From assembly GCF_037975245.1 (NCBI RefSeq), contig NC_092580.1, positions 17,122,001 to 17,186,000 of the forward strand: DNA of 64,000 nucleotides. Direction: 5' to 3'. Shown one piece after another: positions 23,455-37,400 of the stretch. The position numbers and the translations under genes are program-made. Source of the DNA: Apostichopus japonicus (lineage: Eukaryota > Echinodermata > Holothuroidea > Aspidochirotida > Stichopodidae). The notes below the pieces were generated by a model. It saw only the letters and a list, made by a program, of their open reading frames with translations, did no database searches and was not told where the DNA came from. Positions within the stretch are counted from its first letter, which is position 1. Every line of letters starts with the position of its first letter.

Positions 23455-26400
23455 AGTATTTTACAGCAGAGTGTATTAGTGTAATAATCATGGGTAAGAG
23501 AGAATTTGTTTCCAAAATTGGGTACTGGAGATCCTGTGAAGGGGGATAAGGTGAAGCTAGGGAGGTGGTGTGGGGTGGGGGTATAGTCCTGCAACCGAGC
23601 CGTAAAGAGTCACTTCATATGGAGGTCAAGTAGAGCCATCACCAGTTATATTACTGACTCTAGTGAGTCATAGATTCGAGCCACTGTACTATTTCTATGT
23701 TGGAAAAACTTCACAATCTTTTTCAAGCCATTTCTCTGTTTGAAGTTTAGTGACTTAGAAACATCAAATAAATCTTTAGGCATGGAATCTTTGAAATACT
23801 GAATAATAAATACTTGAGAGACAGGTTTATCTTGTCTGAGCAGTGAGCACATGCATGGTATTAAACACAAAAAAGTGATCACCATCTCGGTATTTGCAAA
23901 TACCGTAGCATAAAGAAATGTATAAATTCACGAGAATTGAAATGTTTGAAAATATCCGTATAGGTATGTTATAATGAAGGTAACATTTTACGTGTTACAA
24001 CAATTCGCAATGCATTCTTCATATCAGTTGAAAACTTATAAAATTTTGAAATTCAAACCTAAAGCAGCTTATTGAAATTTAATCTGTATTTAGCCATTAA
24101 TTTTTAATTCTAATATCATATTTCACCCAATAACTAAATAACTCGACCCCTCCTCCCCCCCCCCCCAAAAAAAATTAATTTGCAAATAAGATTTATAAGA
24201 TTATGCTTACTTTAGCTTACAACAATTTTTTTGTCATCATTTGTCAATTTTCAATTTAGTTCCTTGAGCTATATCAAACACAAACATGAATATGTAAATG
24301 GCTGTTTTGATTTTTTTTACCTCTTTGATGTGGACAGTTCACCGTTATGCAGTATTCCACAGTTGAATACCTCTTTGTTCTATTTAGATTTCAACTGAAA
24401 TTCTAGTTCTAAAATGCTGTAAATTCTGCAAACTGATAATATTGAATCATGAAAATGGCATAGAAAAGATCATACTACAAATTTCATAGCTGTAAATAAT
24501 AAAGAAAGTCTCTTTTGCGTAGAATAAATCATATAGCAATAGACCAACTTCCAGTATTGAATCTAGAAAGCTTTGCAGCAGAGTTTTGGTGCAGATTGAT
24601 CCTTGTGTTTGTACTTAAGTCTCAACAGAGTGCAGTAAAAGTTATAAATTCAAAGTTATTTTTATCCCTTTGGAATGTTTGCTGATCACATTTTTTGGGA
24701 TAATTTGACTGTGCTAACATTTGCAAGTATGAGTGTGACATCAAGTTACTCTTGAGGGAACTGCTGGTGTTAGGCTTCCAGTTGTTGGTTTACAAAGCCT
24801 ACCCAGTTATCATGAAAATAAGATTTAAAAATTTTTTTTTTATCTAATTAACTCTCCCACCTAGATTTCATCATTTTGTAATTAAATGAATGATTCTGTT
24901 TGTCATACAGCTTTCAGATTAAGTAATATGTCCAAATGAAGAAGCAGAAAAATATGACATTTCCAATAAATTTGCTCTGTCATTTGACATGGGACAATTT
25001 TAGTAAAATCAGTATCAAGAAATAATCGGTTATTAGCTCATCATCCACCTTGACATCCACTGTAGTGGCATAGTAATTTAATTCATGCTCTTGAAGTGAA
25101 GGGCTCTCCTGGAACTCAAAGACACATTACTTGGCTTAAACCTTCACATTGATGTGGAATTTGTCATGACTAGTGTGCTATGGTATTCATCACAAAAGAT
25201 TTGAGGTTGACCATAATGAGATCCTCCCCCTCCCTCTTACCATAGCTCCTTGCACCCAGATGCATCAAGAGCCCGGTCCGGCCCTGGGGACAATGTCACT
25301 GGGCCTCTGTTTTGCACTCTTCCCTTATCCCATAGTTTCCATGCCCATCGACACATCCTTGGCCCCCAAATTGACTCCATGCCCCTATGCTGTATCCCAA
25401 TCCCCTACTCCCATCCTTGTGAGGCCTGCCTGCACTCTGTATGTAGTGCTTTGTTAGGCCGGCAGGATTGCACAACATCATCTCGTCATCCCTCCTCTCT
25501 GCGAGTCTGTAACTATGAGATAAACATCTCATGTAAGTCAACTTTATCGAGACATTCATTGGTAATATTATGACAAGGAAGCTATGGTAGAAATATGGGA
25601 ATTTTACCAAAACATCAAATAACTGCTCATATTAATTTCAATCATGTCTTTGTTACTTCCAAACCATGTTGCAGGGTTGGTGCGACTTATGGATTTATTA
25701 GAATGTGTATTTTTCATGGATGTAGTATAGTATGTGTAAATTGTCAAATCGTTAATTGTTTTCAAAGTGTTGAATTCCGTTCTGCCTATTCCATTGCCAT
25801 GTTTTATCATTTTGTTTGCTTTAGTCAGTACTATACTTTGCTGTTTTATGTGCATTATAAAGAACTAAGTAAGTGTCATCATGTGTTTTTCTGTTAGGTG
25901 GAAAATGGTATAAATTAAAGTATTGCCACAAGTTTCTTATTTATGTGTATACGTGCGTCTGCGATAGCATTTACTTGAGAAAGATTTAACCAAAATTTTT
26001 CCTTTCAAACTAATCTCATAGATTATGGTATGTACTTTGCTACATAACCTGGTATTATAAGAAAGAATGATTTTTATCATGTAGATTATATCAGTTTGAG
26101 CCATTAATTTTCATCATGCTGAAATTACACAATGTTTTGGTTACAAGGAGTTTTCCTTTATTAACATAGGTTTCATCAGTTTATGTAGATGGCTCAGGGA
26201 ATAAATTATTGGGTATTGCATCACATAGTGGACCCATTGCTATACAAGTGCAAGGATTGGTAGCAGTCTTTGCACACATGAACCAAAGTATTTATAAGAG
26301 ACAGAGTCTCTTGAACACTAAATTATCCCTTGTGGCTAGATAAGATTATATTTAGATTTAATGATACCATCATGTATTAATATATCACTTTCATCCACGC

Positions 26401-26809
26401 AGATTGATCCATACCTCATTTTTTTTTGGGGGGGGGGGGGGGGATGGGTATACCCTCAACAAATGAGTATCAGCTGTAGACAAATATGCATTGTATTCTA
26501 CTTATTATACAACCGAGCTTACCTTTGTGCTAAAATGTTTCTTTGGCTTATGTCACAGTGTTTATTAGTTTCTAGTTTCTCAAAAATATTTGTATGCAAT
26601 AATTTCCTTGTCAGCGACAACGATAAAACGTTGTGAACTATATTTTACAAAACGTAGGAATTTATATATTATATGTGTACACTGTGTACACTAAATGTTC
26701 TTAGAATTGCAATAAAAAGTAACAGAAAATTTCATTTCACTTTCAGGTGCTTTGTTTTTTTTTTAGTCAAAAAGGAGGCAACTTGTGCATGGCCTTCCCA
26801 CATCCTGGA
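23455..26809. other. Downstream of IMMP2L; 3' UTR and intergenic DNA
   Basis: No gene seen. AATAAA motifs at about 24499 and 24967 are candidate IMMP2L polyadenylation signals. Poly-C or poly-G runs occur near 24158 and 26430. The GC-richer block at 25220-25470 has open frames on both strands, which is the mark of composition rather than coding. Confidence 0.4.
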
Positions 26810-27088
26810 TGTATGTATGTGTGTATGTATGTATGTATGTATGTATGTATGTATGTATATGTGATCTTCCCGCAAGCAGGAACTCGCGAAAGAAGCCATG
26901 GAGGCTTGTAGACTCGCAAGCTGACCGAAGCCAATCTCTCGGCACACATCCATTTAACGTCCATGTCAGGAAGTTGTTATTGAACAACACCCTTGCCAGA
27001 CGACACACATTGCTGTCGGCAGGGAATCGAACCAGGGATCTCATGACTGGGAGACGCCGGCGTTAACCACTAGGCTATACACTCCGCC
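26810..27088 (-). mobile_element. tRNA-derived SINE with (CATA)n tail
   Basis: Read on the minus strand from 27088 downwards, the element begins with a tRNA-like head: box A TAGCCTAGTGG and box B GGTTCGATTCC, spaced as in a tRNA gene. About 140 bases of unrelated body follow, and it ends in a tetranucleotide tail, plus-strand (GTAT)n at 26810-26858. Pol III internal promoter plus body plus simple-repeat tail is the definition of a tRNA-derived SINE. The tRNA head no longer folds as an obvious functional tRNA. No clear target duplication was found. Confidence 0.85.
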
Positions 27089-27136
27089 TAAATTTCTGCA
27101 TGTACTCTTGTTGGTGGAGAATTCTTTTGTGTACCA

Positions 27137-27190
27137 GAAAGGAATATATATATATATTCACAGAAAGGAATATATATATATATATATTCA
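27137..27190. repeat. Duplicated (TA)n microsatellite
   Basis: The phrase CAGAAAGGAATATATA occurs twice in tandem, each followed by a run of TA dinucleotides and TTCA. Confidence 0.8.
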
Positions 27191-27962
27191 AATGCAAGAA
27201 ACATTAAAACTTTGGTTTTACATACCTCCTATTCGGTTTCTGTACCTATAAACATCCTTACTTGGGAAGACTTGTTTTCAATGACATAGCTAAGTACTCT
27301 CAAACTGAAAACAAAAGCCTGCAAATGGAGGACCCTAGAACATCTCACATATGATAAAATAATAGTATTCCCACTGGATAAGTTAGCTACTGGGATACTT
27401 TCACACACAAAATCAATGTTATTTTAGCACTATGAGCCAGTTCATCACAAGCATCTGTATCACAGGGCCTAGGACACCGAGGTACCTGAATAACATTTGC
27501 AGCAGCTATTTTCATGCAGGCATGGTGCCCACCCCCCTACCCAACTGGCAACAAATTGACCACCAATGAACACTGGTCTGACCCCTGCCATCAACCACCC
27601 TCTCTCCCCGCTCAGTCGAAAGAAATATTTTTTTTTTACTGATGACAGAAGTTACATATCCTAGGCATCCTGGTGTCATTTGCATGCATTTCCTACATAG
27701 CGTATTTGAGATAACGATAGTCGGAGCAAACTGGTGTGATGTCACAGTTTCACACTGACAGCAAACTTGTTATTGTTTTATGTTTCTTTAAAACAAAGAG
27801 ATATGAAAATGTCTGTTCTAACACAATATATTTTGTCTTTTGAAATTCTTGAAGAAAATAATGAAAGAATCGTGATTTAATCCATTAGATACATATTTAT
27901 ACAACACAGAAGGCAAACCCATAGAATATGGTCATTAAATGTTAGTGTGCATTTATTCAATC

Positions 27963-28229
27963 ATTACGGGTTCAACCTGGTTAGCCCTCGCTTGGTTATA
28001 CCCAGAAACAACTATGATTTTCCAGGTATCACATGATCTACGAAGTAACCAAAGCTGTCTTACTTCTCAAGCTCTTTTTGTGAAAGTTTTTTCCTGCTGT
28101 AGCTGCTTCAGCAGCTAAGATAAGGAAGATAGCTAGCTTTGGTTACTTCATATATCATGTGATACCCGGAAAATCACCGTCTCTTCCTGGTATAAACCAA
28201 GCGAGGGCTAAACAGGTTGAACTCGTAAT
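27963..28229. mobile_element. Foldback / MITE-like inverted repeat, about 267 bp
   Basis: The outer arms match as inverted repeats: ATTACGGGTTCAACCTGG (27963-27980) against the reverse of the 28229 end, and both continue through TTAGCCCTCGCTTGG. The inner arms also match (GTATCACATGAT and ACGAAGTAACCAAAGCT near 28030-28057, mirrored at 28133-28170). The loop is about 75 bases. If the TA within ATTACGG and CGTAAT is a target duplication, the end would be CGGGTTCAACC with a Tc1/mariner-type TA site; that is inference. No ORF. Confidence 0.75.
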
Positions 28230-31200
28230 AGAACTTGTTGCCAATTCTTCGCTGGTGAAATCTTGACACATTCTTCATTTACAACAGTTCTTTTTCAGTT
28301 CATATGTCATATTCTGCCCATAAGAGCAGCTTTCTGAAAGTGTGATAGCCTCCTTGGAATTATTAATTAATATCCACATTTGAGACAATATCAGAAGAAA
28401 TTCATTACCCCTCCCGGCCCCCATTCAATTTTGTTTTCATCATAACAAATGTTAAGTAAAAAGCACAGGCTAGTGCCATAACCATATATCGGCTTCAGTT
28501 TTTTTTGTTTAGCATAAGTAACTGTAAGTATATACCAGTAATATTCATGGCGTTAAAATCTTGCAAATGCTTCAAAGTAACTGTCGTCTCTCAGTGCTAG
28601 ACTTCATAGAGCAGTGACATATTAGAAATAATGGTCCAGAGAAATAATCAAAAGAAGATTTTCTTTTCTTTGTGAGACATATTGTAACTCTAAACAGGCA
28701 TCCTCTCTTTATAAGGGTATGGTGCAATGCCACAGTCCAGGTACCCAAGCTATTATGATACAACCCTTGAAAATCATTTAAACTGGGTGATCACTCCCAT
28801 CAAGCAATATTTACGTCACCATGAAGACAATTAAACAATGTTGATTGCACATTTTGTCATAAATCTAACAGAAATTCTTTTCTCACAATATGTCAACAAA
28901 ATATAGATTCAGCTGCCAGAATTATTATACTCTTGCAATGCCTCAAAGGAACATTTCTTACCAGCTAAAAGAGCCCCTTATCCCCTACCAATAAACGACA
29001 ATATGTAGTTTTAAACTTGTTTTGGTCTGATTTGCAGTGTACTATGCAAAGCATGTTTAACCTTGGGTTAATCTGCTCATGCAAAAATATTTCTGTTTAA
29101 AAATCCTTTCAGGTTTGCAACATATGTAATAAAAAACTTAACACATGAAGCTAACCATGTTTTGACTAATGTATTTAAGTGGCCGGATACTCAACTGTGC
29201 AAATACAGCCAGATGCTTCAAAGAAATTTAACTTTAAAATTAAAAGATCAATTTTGAACCCTGCTTAATACCACTGGTTAACTTGTTTAATTATCCTCTA
29301 AAACATAAATGTACACTTGAACCTTTGGAGAAGATGCATAACTATAACTTTGTTCTATATTTGATAAGAATCTCCCTTTTTATACTTTTATACTATAAAA
29401 CAGTTCAACGATTCCAGCACCTTCTCCCGAGAATCTCCGCATGTTATTCATGGAAATAATTACTTTGTTCAGATTCAGTTCCAAGTGATAATAATTGTAA
29501 AATTTACATACAATATCAACCGTTAAATTATTGCAATTATTTATGATCTGCTTGAAAGGTAATGACATTTACTGAATAAAGTTACTCTTTGGAGAAAAGG
29601 AAATTTCAGTCTGTCAACTTTATGTTTGCAGGAAAACAATGCATTAGGAAAACACAAAGAGCAAGTGAGAGAGATAAAGAAGGGAGGGGGTCTCCTACGA
29701 TCATGTGATTTTGACAGCCAAAAATGTACTAAGTCTTAATTTTATCCAATACAGAAGAAATCCTGAACTTGTATAAGCAGTGAGCATGTTAACAAAAGTA
29801 CGACATCTGGTGTTATATTTCATGGTCTATGAACAAAAAAAGTTTTCAGGTCTATTTTCAAGCACATTACAGCCTCTTTACTGAAGTAAATAATCAGTTT
29901 ATTGATGGTAAGGCTAATTATTAGTAGTCAAGGTTTAATCAATTTAGAATAATAAAATCCAAGAGATTAATAACAACAAAAACAGACATTTTCTCATATG
30001 TTCCCAGTTACCTAGAGGATCTGAAAAATAGCAGAAGAAAAAGATAAGGCTCTAGTAAGATAATCAGAATTACTTACACATTAACGACCACCTATTTAGG
30101 ATATTATTGTGTCATATAAATTCCCCGAAACATAGGCTTGAAACTTGAACAATTTAGTGCCTTTTAAAAAGAGATATTGGACCCAAATTAAGAATACAAG
30201 AAGATACACAAAATGGGAAGAAATGGGAGAAAAAACTGAAATATATTTAAGTTTTAAGTTAGAAAAAGCTAAGTGATACATTGTATGCTCTTTTGTTTTT
30301 ACAAAACAAATCAACTCAGTAAAAGAAAAAAAAATACAAAATGAGAAATTGTTTCAATGGTTAATATGTTAATAAAAGTTAGTATTTAGGGAGAGTTATT
30401 AAGTGAAATTGTTTTAAGTGCTTGGATACACAAAAGGGAAAGGAAAAGAAGATGAAATGCAGCCCAAAATACATTTGGAATTTGGGAAGAAAATTACTTT
30501 CATTTTAATATTAATTTTAGCCTCTTCAACTTATGCAAATAGATTGTGGCAAAATGTCACAGAAACCTTTAAGGGTTGTCCCATTTTCTGGTACGACCAA
30601 ATCTGGTTTAGTGTGACCAAACTTCTTCACAAGCTTTTCAGAAGAATATTTAAAATTTTCATCACTATAATATCTGGCAATAGCAGAAATGAGAAATATA
30701 TAAGCAAAGCCATAGTGTCTTTACTGTTTCATCCTTATCATGAAAAGAAAACTCACTAATCCTTCGGGAAATATTATATCCTTACTAGATCTTTTCGTTT
30801 TGATGTGAGTCGTGGTGGGTTCATATTATGGCACACTTCAGACTTTGTACTGGCAAATTGTACTCATTGGTAAATAAATTTCTCTAATTACTACACATTT
30901 TACAAATGTCAAACCCCTGGATCAACCCCCTGCAAAGTAATTACAATTAATTAATAAGAATGAGGTAATCAAGATATTCATGTCTGCAGATGTTGAAAGA
31001 CTTAAGAAGTATGAACACATAACATAATAATAAGCTCAGATTTTGGTAAAGAAATAAACTGTAAGCTGACATAATCATTTTCTTCTGTCAAACAAAATTT
31101 AGTCAAATTTCTGATTAAATTGACCATACTTTGATTCATCAAAATGACCATGTTAATTTCAAAGCGAGACTTTTAATACATGTAGGGTTAAGTTCCTTTA

Positions 31201-31439
31201 ATCTATGGTGAAATTTTGCAATGTAACAAGCTTGTTGAAGAAGTTGTTTAAAAGTTATATGTCAATAAATGTTCAAATTAAACTAAGAAAACAAAAAACA
31301 TTTCAAAATGTATTCATATATGTGCCTGATATGTGTGAGAGTAGAGATATTCTGGATAATGAGATGATTTACAGTTAAATAATCATCTATCTTTTTTAAT
31401 CTTGTTGTTAGTCAAATATTAAGGCTAAGGCTGTACCGT
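28230..31439. other. Intergenic, AT-rich; no gene seen
   Basis: Lies between the foldback element and the stop codon of the sorting nexin. One 113-codon open frame at 30418-30759 has a hydrophobic stretch but no relatives I recognise and no splice context; not called. The part next to 31439 will hold the sorting nexin 3' UTR. Confidence 0.4.
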
Positions 31440-34400
31440 CTACGAGCCATCAAGCTCCATCGTCTTGATGCTGCTAAGATCCTTGGCTAGGAGGGCATAG
31501 GCATCCCGAGCTGTTTTCACCTTGGCTTCGGCATACAATACTAGAGCCTTTTGGAAGTCTATAATACGCTGTTTCTTGTATTGGTCAAGCTGTAAAGAGA
31601 GAGAGAGTGAAAACAATCGGAAGATTTATGAAGTTGAATGAAAAGAAAGGAATCATGTTTGTTCTAAGAGAACACAACAATTTACAGTTTCATCTTTTAC
31701 ATCATGTATTAACAAGGAATATTGGGAAAAAAGATCAAATATCATTTTATTCCTCTCTCTGAAAAGTATCATACAAGATTCATAAAGTCAGTCTCCCTTT
31801 TTCAGCCAGCATGGAAGGTTCACATAACTCATTCTCAGATTAATGTGGTAGATGCTAGGCTAGCTGTTCATGCATGTTCTGAGAACTAGCAGCCATAATT
31901 ATGAGTTCTAATGTCTCTTGTGACTGAACTCATTCATACTCAGATTCAACGATAGAGGCTAGGTTTTGTGTTGACGTACTATTCTAAAATCTATCAAACT
32001 TTCGTAGCAGTATTAACATCTGTTGTGATGTAAATGCGACATTCTATCAACATAACTCATGTTGAAGGCACACTCATAACGAGCAAAGTTTTACTGCAAA
32101 GACAATAGATGCTTATCTCCCCCCTTACTGCACCCAGGACACACACACACCACCAGGAAATATCCTCAAAATATCAGCTGTAATTCAGATGTTGCTACAG
32201 TTCACAGCACAGCCTTTAATGCTTCTCTGAAAATAACTCAATTGTAAAAATCATTTCTATTCAAAATTTTTGATTGTCTCATATCATATTTGTGTATCTG
32301 TATCCATTGTTTTAATATCCCTTCATTAATCAATTTATTAACAAGTTATACAGCTCTGACACTGGTCCTGGCTGTTCAGTTATCAGTCACACTTACCTCT
32401 TGTCTAGCAGTTTCTGAGATGTCATTGAATTCCTTTTCTCGTTGGTTCTTGATCTCCTCAGCCTGTAAAGATAGAAGAATGGGTGAAGTCTTTTATATGA
32501 CAAGTTTTATTTCACTTTCATACCAACAATAATCAGTTCATAACAGCCAATATTCTTGTGGAATAGCTGCACAGATGAATTTGTCACTGTAAGCACAACT
32601 TAAGTTTGAAAAGTGGTTTGGGATGGAATAGCAACTATCGTCCTAAACTGACTGTATGAAGGTTATATAGTGCCGTCTTCCAACAAGGCAAGGACGGTTG
32701 GCGAGGAAGCTCTTTCCAAGGACAATGATTGTATAGACCTATCAATTACATCAACAATCTCCCCACGAGATTTTCAACATAACAACAGATTTGATATTCA
32801 ATTCATGCAGAATTAATTAAAGATTTCCAACTAAGTGTTGTCGCCAACATAGCAAAAGAAGATATTAAATTTATCTTGTTTCCTCTGGCAAGTCTCAAAA
32901 TATTCACAAGAAAACGACAACCTCGAAATAAATTATTGTTGTGACTTACTGCTTGTTTCTTGAGCGGTTTGGCCTTATCGTAGGTTTTGACGGCACTATT
33001 AAATTCGTAAAGTTTCACTGTTCTTCTGCCGAGTGTTTCCTGAAAATAGCACAAGGAGACAAATTTCACTAAAAATCTGAAAATGGACAGAATGTTGGCA
33101 ATAATCGAAAGGGAAGTTGTGATACTAAAATTGTCGCTGGATTCTTTGTCGACCACTCGCGATACTCAGTTATATACACAATTGTAAGTAGCATATGACA
33201 AACAAACAGTTGCTTGTTTTTTTTTCCTTCTTCTTTAAATTTTTGGATGTCTTTTGGTCTGGACAATTCCTTCTTTTTTTTTTACTACTGCAGGGGACAG
33301 AGGGGTGAGGCTGGAGGGGTTGGGGTAGAGAGAGAGGGGAAGTGCAGCAGTTGGGGTGAGGAAAGAAAAAAACTGTACACTAAAACTTTATTTGACACTT
33401 GTCATTTTAATAATGTATATGCAAATCTAACCAGCTGCAAATAACAAGTATAAACTATAGCAAATAACAATTCTTTTTGCAGACACTTATTTGCAGGTTG
33501 TCTTGCCCAACAAATAAAAGTACTCATATTTATTAATAACATGATGAAAAATCATATAGCAGTGAATAATTTATCAAGTACTGAATAATAAAATGGTTTG
33601 TGAAAATGTTCAAACTGTTGTACAAGCTTAAAGATTTATAGCACTTTTCTTCCACCACAGTATTTCATAACTGTTACACATAATCTAAACGCTACATAGA
33701 GTTTCCCTGTTAGGCTAACCAACCTTTACTGCTTCAGCATATTTGCTATATAAATCCAACGTGAAGCCCAATGTCCTCTCGTCATTGGTTGCAAAAACAG
33801 AAGCCGTATGAGATAGATGCTCCATTGATCTTGCAAAGGTTAACTGCAATCTGTGAAAAATGTGAAAAACAAAAGTAGTCATACTCAAAACAAAGGTTTT
33901 TTTCCTATGAAAACAAAGATTACTAATGCATTACATTTCCACGTTATTTTGGTCCAATGACCAATGAAGGAAAGACAAAGCAGTATCAACCATTAGGCAT
34001 ACTTAAAGGCCTTTTCTTAAATGGTATTCCAGTCAAATCTGAATATTTTCTGGTAATATAAGAAATCAAATGCATACGTCTTCTATATCAAAATAATAAC
34101 CTGCCATTCGGAGGCACAGCAGTAATTACTCACTCATTCATCTGAGCTGTGGTTTTGTTGGAGTTGGCACTACTGACAAGACACAACGCAGTAGAAAAAT
34201 GGTTCAAAGCTCCAGAAAGTCCTGCATTAAATTAAGTGGAAAAACAGAAAAATTATGCTGAAGTGTACACATCTCGTTTAGAAAGAAATCAAAATGAGAA
34301 CTGTATCTCAGCTTATACTGCTATAACCCGTCACACAGAAAGAAAGAAAATGATGATAAATACTGATTGATAAATTTAAATGAAAGATATCTGCGAAAAT

Positions 34401-37400
34401 AGGAACTGACAAGTTGCCATAACGACTGGGTACATTTCCTATAAGTCAGTGATTGCTGATCAATGAAAGGTATGGACAGTCTTTTCTCAGAATGTATCTC
34501 TTTTAAAGTTTATGTGCACGCACATATCACAGGGCTGCAAAATTTCCTTTGTACAAACCCAAATCTCACTGTATCTGCTTAAAGGGGAATCTATGACCTA
34601 TTTAAAAGAAACAGACACTTTGTGTATATAGCTAAAAATCATCTTAAGGAGGTCAGCTGGGATACAGACCTGTGATGAAGTTCAAGCCAAATACATGCAG
34701 GAATCTTCCACGTACATAAAAATAAAAATACACCCATCATTAGTTTGTGAAATAACATACAACAAACTTCTGCATTCTGCGACAGTCCAGACAAAAATCC
34801 AACCATTAAAAGGGATTTCAAATTTTATCAAATTATTCTGGACCTAAAAACAGCTTCCTGAGTTTGGTCAGGACTATGCAGTATAAAGACCAAGCAAAAC
34901 AGAGAAAAAATAATTGCCAGCCTTGCCTTTTGTCACGTGTTTGCCAATTTATTAAAGGAATTGTTCAGAATTTAACACAATGCTTACTCTCTGAATGGTT
35001 CACCATCCCCTGGAAGTTGCTGTTCATGTCCTTAGCCAGTGGGACCATGTTGGAAGCATTAAGTCTGTATTTCTGGAACGATTCATCGACGTCTTGGTTA
35101 ACCCCCTTCAATACTCCCTCCATAGCTTTGCTCAGGTTATCTAAGATACTCTTTCTAAGCTTTGCTCTGACTGGTGGCTGTGAGATATCATATTAAAGAA
35201 ACATGGAAATTGATTACACCTGGAACTCAAAATCTGGTATGATCTAAAAGTTAGAAAATATAATAATAGAGAGCTTGTAAATTGAGGCCCATTGATCCAA
35301 TTCAAGCAATGGATATCAAGCTATTAAGATGACAGTTGACTGAACCAATGTTTCTCTGTGTACTTGTCCTATATGATATATTTACTATATTTTAGAGTCT
35401 GTTATTGGTTTAATCTGCATTGGTTTCTTTCCAAACTTCCTAGGTGTTGAAACATTTTACAGCCTGGGAGCAAAGGAAATAGGTACAAAATGTACAGTAA
35501 GAGTGTACCTTTGGGTCCAGCATGGTAAATTGTAAACAGACTCCAACTGAAATATAACTTTAAAAATAATTAAAAAATAACTGAATTGGGGGCTTTGTGT
35601 ACTCTTGGATGACATCAAAAACATTTGTTCTTAACAAATTGTAATGCATTGTTGTTACCACTTCATGAGAGGACATAATATAAAAAACATGAATAGTTTG
35701 TTTCTAAGACCGAAAAAAAGTCAAACCAAAATGTACGGACACCCATCCAACTACTAGTTCAAATTCTCTGACAAAAAAATATATAATAAAACACGGCTTT
35801 GCCTATAGAGTAACCAATTCATAGAAACGTCCAATATCTATTTGACCAAAACACTTACATTACTCTCTGAGAGGAATTTAGCTAAGACCATGTCCCTTCC
35901 AAACACCTGATGCCTGATGACAGTAGATATGTATTTCTCTAGTCTACGCATGTCCTTTTCAAATTCGTCCCCTGTAAGGTAATGGGAGGAAAATGGTGGA
36001 CGGTAAATTGGTGAATAAAACATTTAAAAGCTGAAGGCATGCATTGACTTCTCTAACTTTCATACCTCGTAAAAGCTATTCCTACAATATATTTTAATGT
36101 AACTGGTGGCATTCATAGCCAAACATCATTTTCTTTATGTCAAAAGAAAGAGTGGGTTCAAATAATTTTTATGACAACATCAGTTTTTTTCCTCATCACA
36201 TTTGATCACACACACTCACTGGGAGACATTTTGCTATTGAATTATTTTAATTTTAATTATGTCTCCTTAGACGTTACACATATCTGCATCCATAGCCAAA
36301 ACACTGTCTCAAACTAAAGTCTAATATGTATCATTTTCCATTGTTTCCTGTCATTCTATAAATAGTTTCTTTTTAACCAGCAGACAATGTATTTGTTCTA
36401 CGATATACAGACTGCACTTGGCTCAAGAGCAAAAATAACATGACCAATTCCACATCGGAATCAATAGAGAATATAAAGTCTGTCGTCATGTTATCCTTAA
36501 GAACAAAACAACGAGACCAGCAAGAAGGAAAAAGAAGAGACTAAGAAAAGGAAAAAAAGCAGTAAAATTATTAAAGGCAGTTGTGAATCCTTTCTACAGT
36601 TGTGAAAACTTTCTCTTACTATTTATAGTATATACTGCAATAATGGACCCATAACAGCTCCATAGTTTACTGGTTAAAAATTATCAAAATAAAATCAAAA
36701 TAAAACAAAACTGTTAGCAAACATTCAGCCTCTGAAGAAGATCCTGCTAGGATTGAAACGTCAGCCCCTCTTACTTTTACACATAATAATTATCAACAAG
36801 GAAACACAGTAATCACACAGGATGCAATAACTTAATACAAGCTCTTCATGACCAGCATCCAGGTGCATTTTAAATAGGAAGTCACCTGAATAATTTCGAT
36901 TCCCTTGACCCAGGCAACCAGGAGGTCAGCATATCAACCTTTTTGTGTCCATTCCTTACACAAATAATCACTGCATACAAATCAGAATTTGTAACTGTGT
37001 CCATGATACTGTGTTTGAGATCAGACCCTACCCACTGCATGATAACTTGCAATACTTGAGTACTGTAAACTAGTTAAATAGTTCATTTGTACCTATCCAG
37101 AATACAAACTGATAAAAGAACATATAAAGAAAGCCAGTGCACAGTGCATATTTATCACCTTTTAATGTCTTGCTATGCTCTCCAAGCTCCTTCCTTGACT
37201 TGGCAGCTGTGTCTGCTGCTGTAGCCACTGGTTTGAGGGGAAGTGGTGGAATCTGGAGAATAAAACAAAGGTGTTGTGGGAAAAGAACCATTTCATTAAA
37301 GAATATCGAAATAATATTGAAATGTGTCACAAGTTCTGTATCAACCTTACTACAACTCTAGGCCAATCTTTAAGTGCCTCATGGTGAAACACATCTTGTG

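Noticed and set aside
25173-25610. Overlapping 94-, 107- and 104-codon open frames on both strands
   Set aside because: Open frames on both strands of a GC-richer block reflect composition; none has protein-family resemblance.
26732-27066. Open frames of 63-93 codons across the GTAT repeat
   Set aside because: Produced by the microsatellite (repeating VCMY/HTYI-type peptides) and the SINE body.
27005-27088. Functional tRNA gene on the minus strand
   Set aside because: Box A and box B are present, but no convincing cloverleaf closes and the sequence continues into a SINE body and repeat tail.
30418-30759. 113-codon open frame with a hydrophobic, signal-peptide-like stretch
   Set aside because: AT-rich region, no recognisable family, no splice or Kozak support. 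The hydrophobic part follows from T-rich codons.
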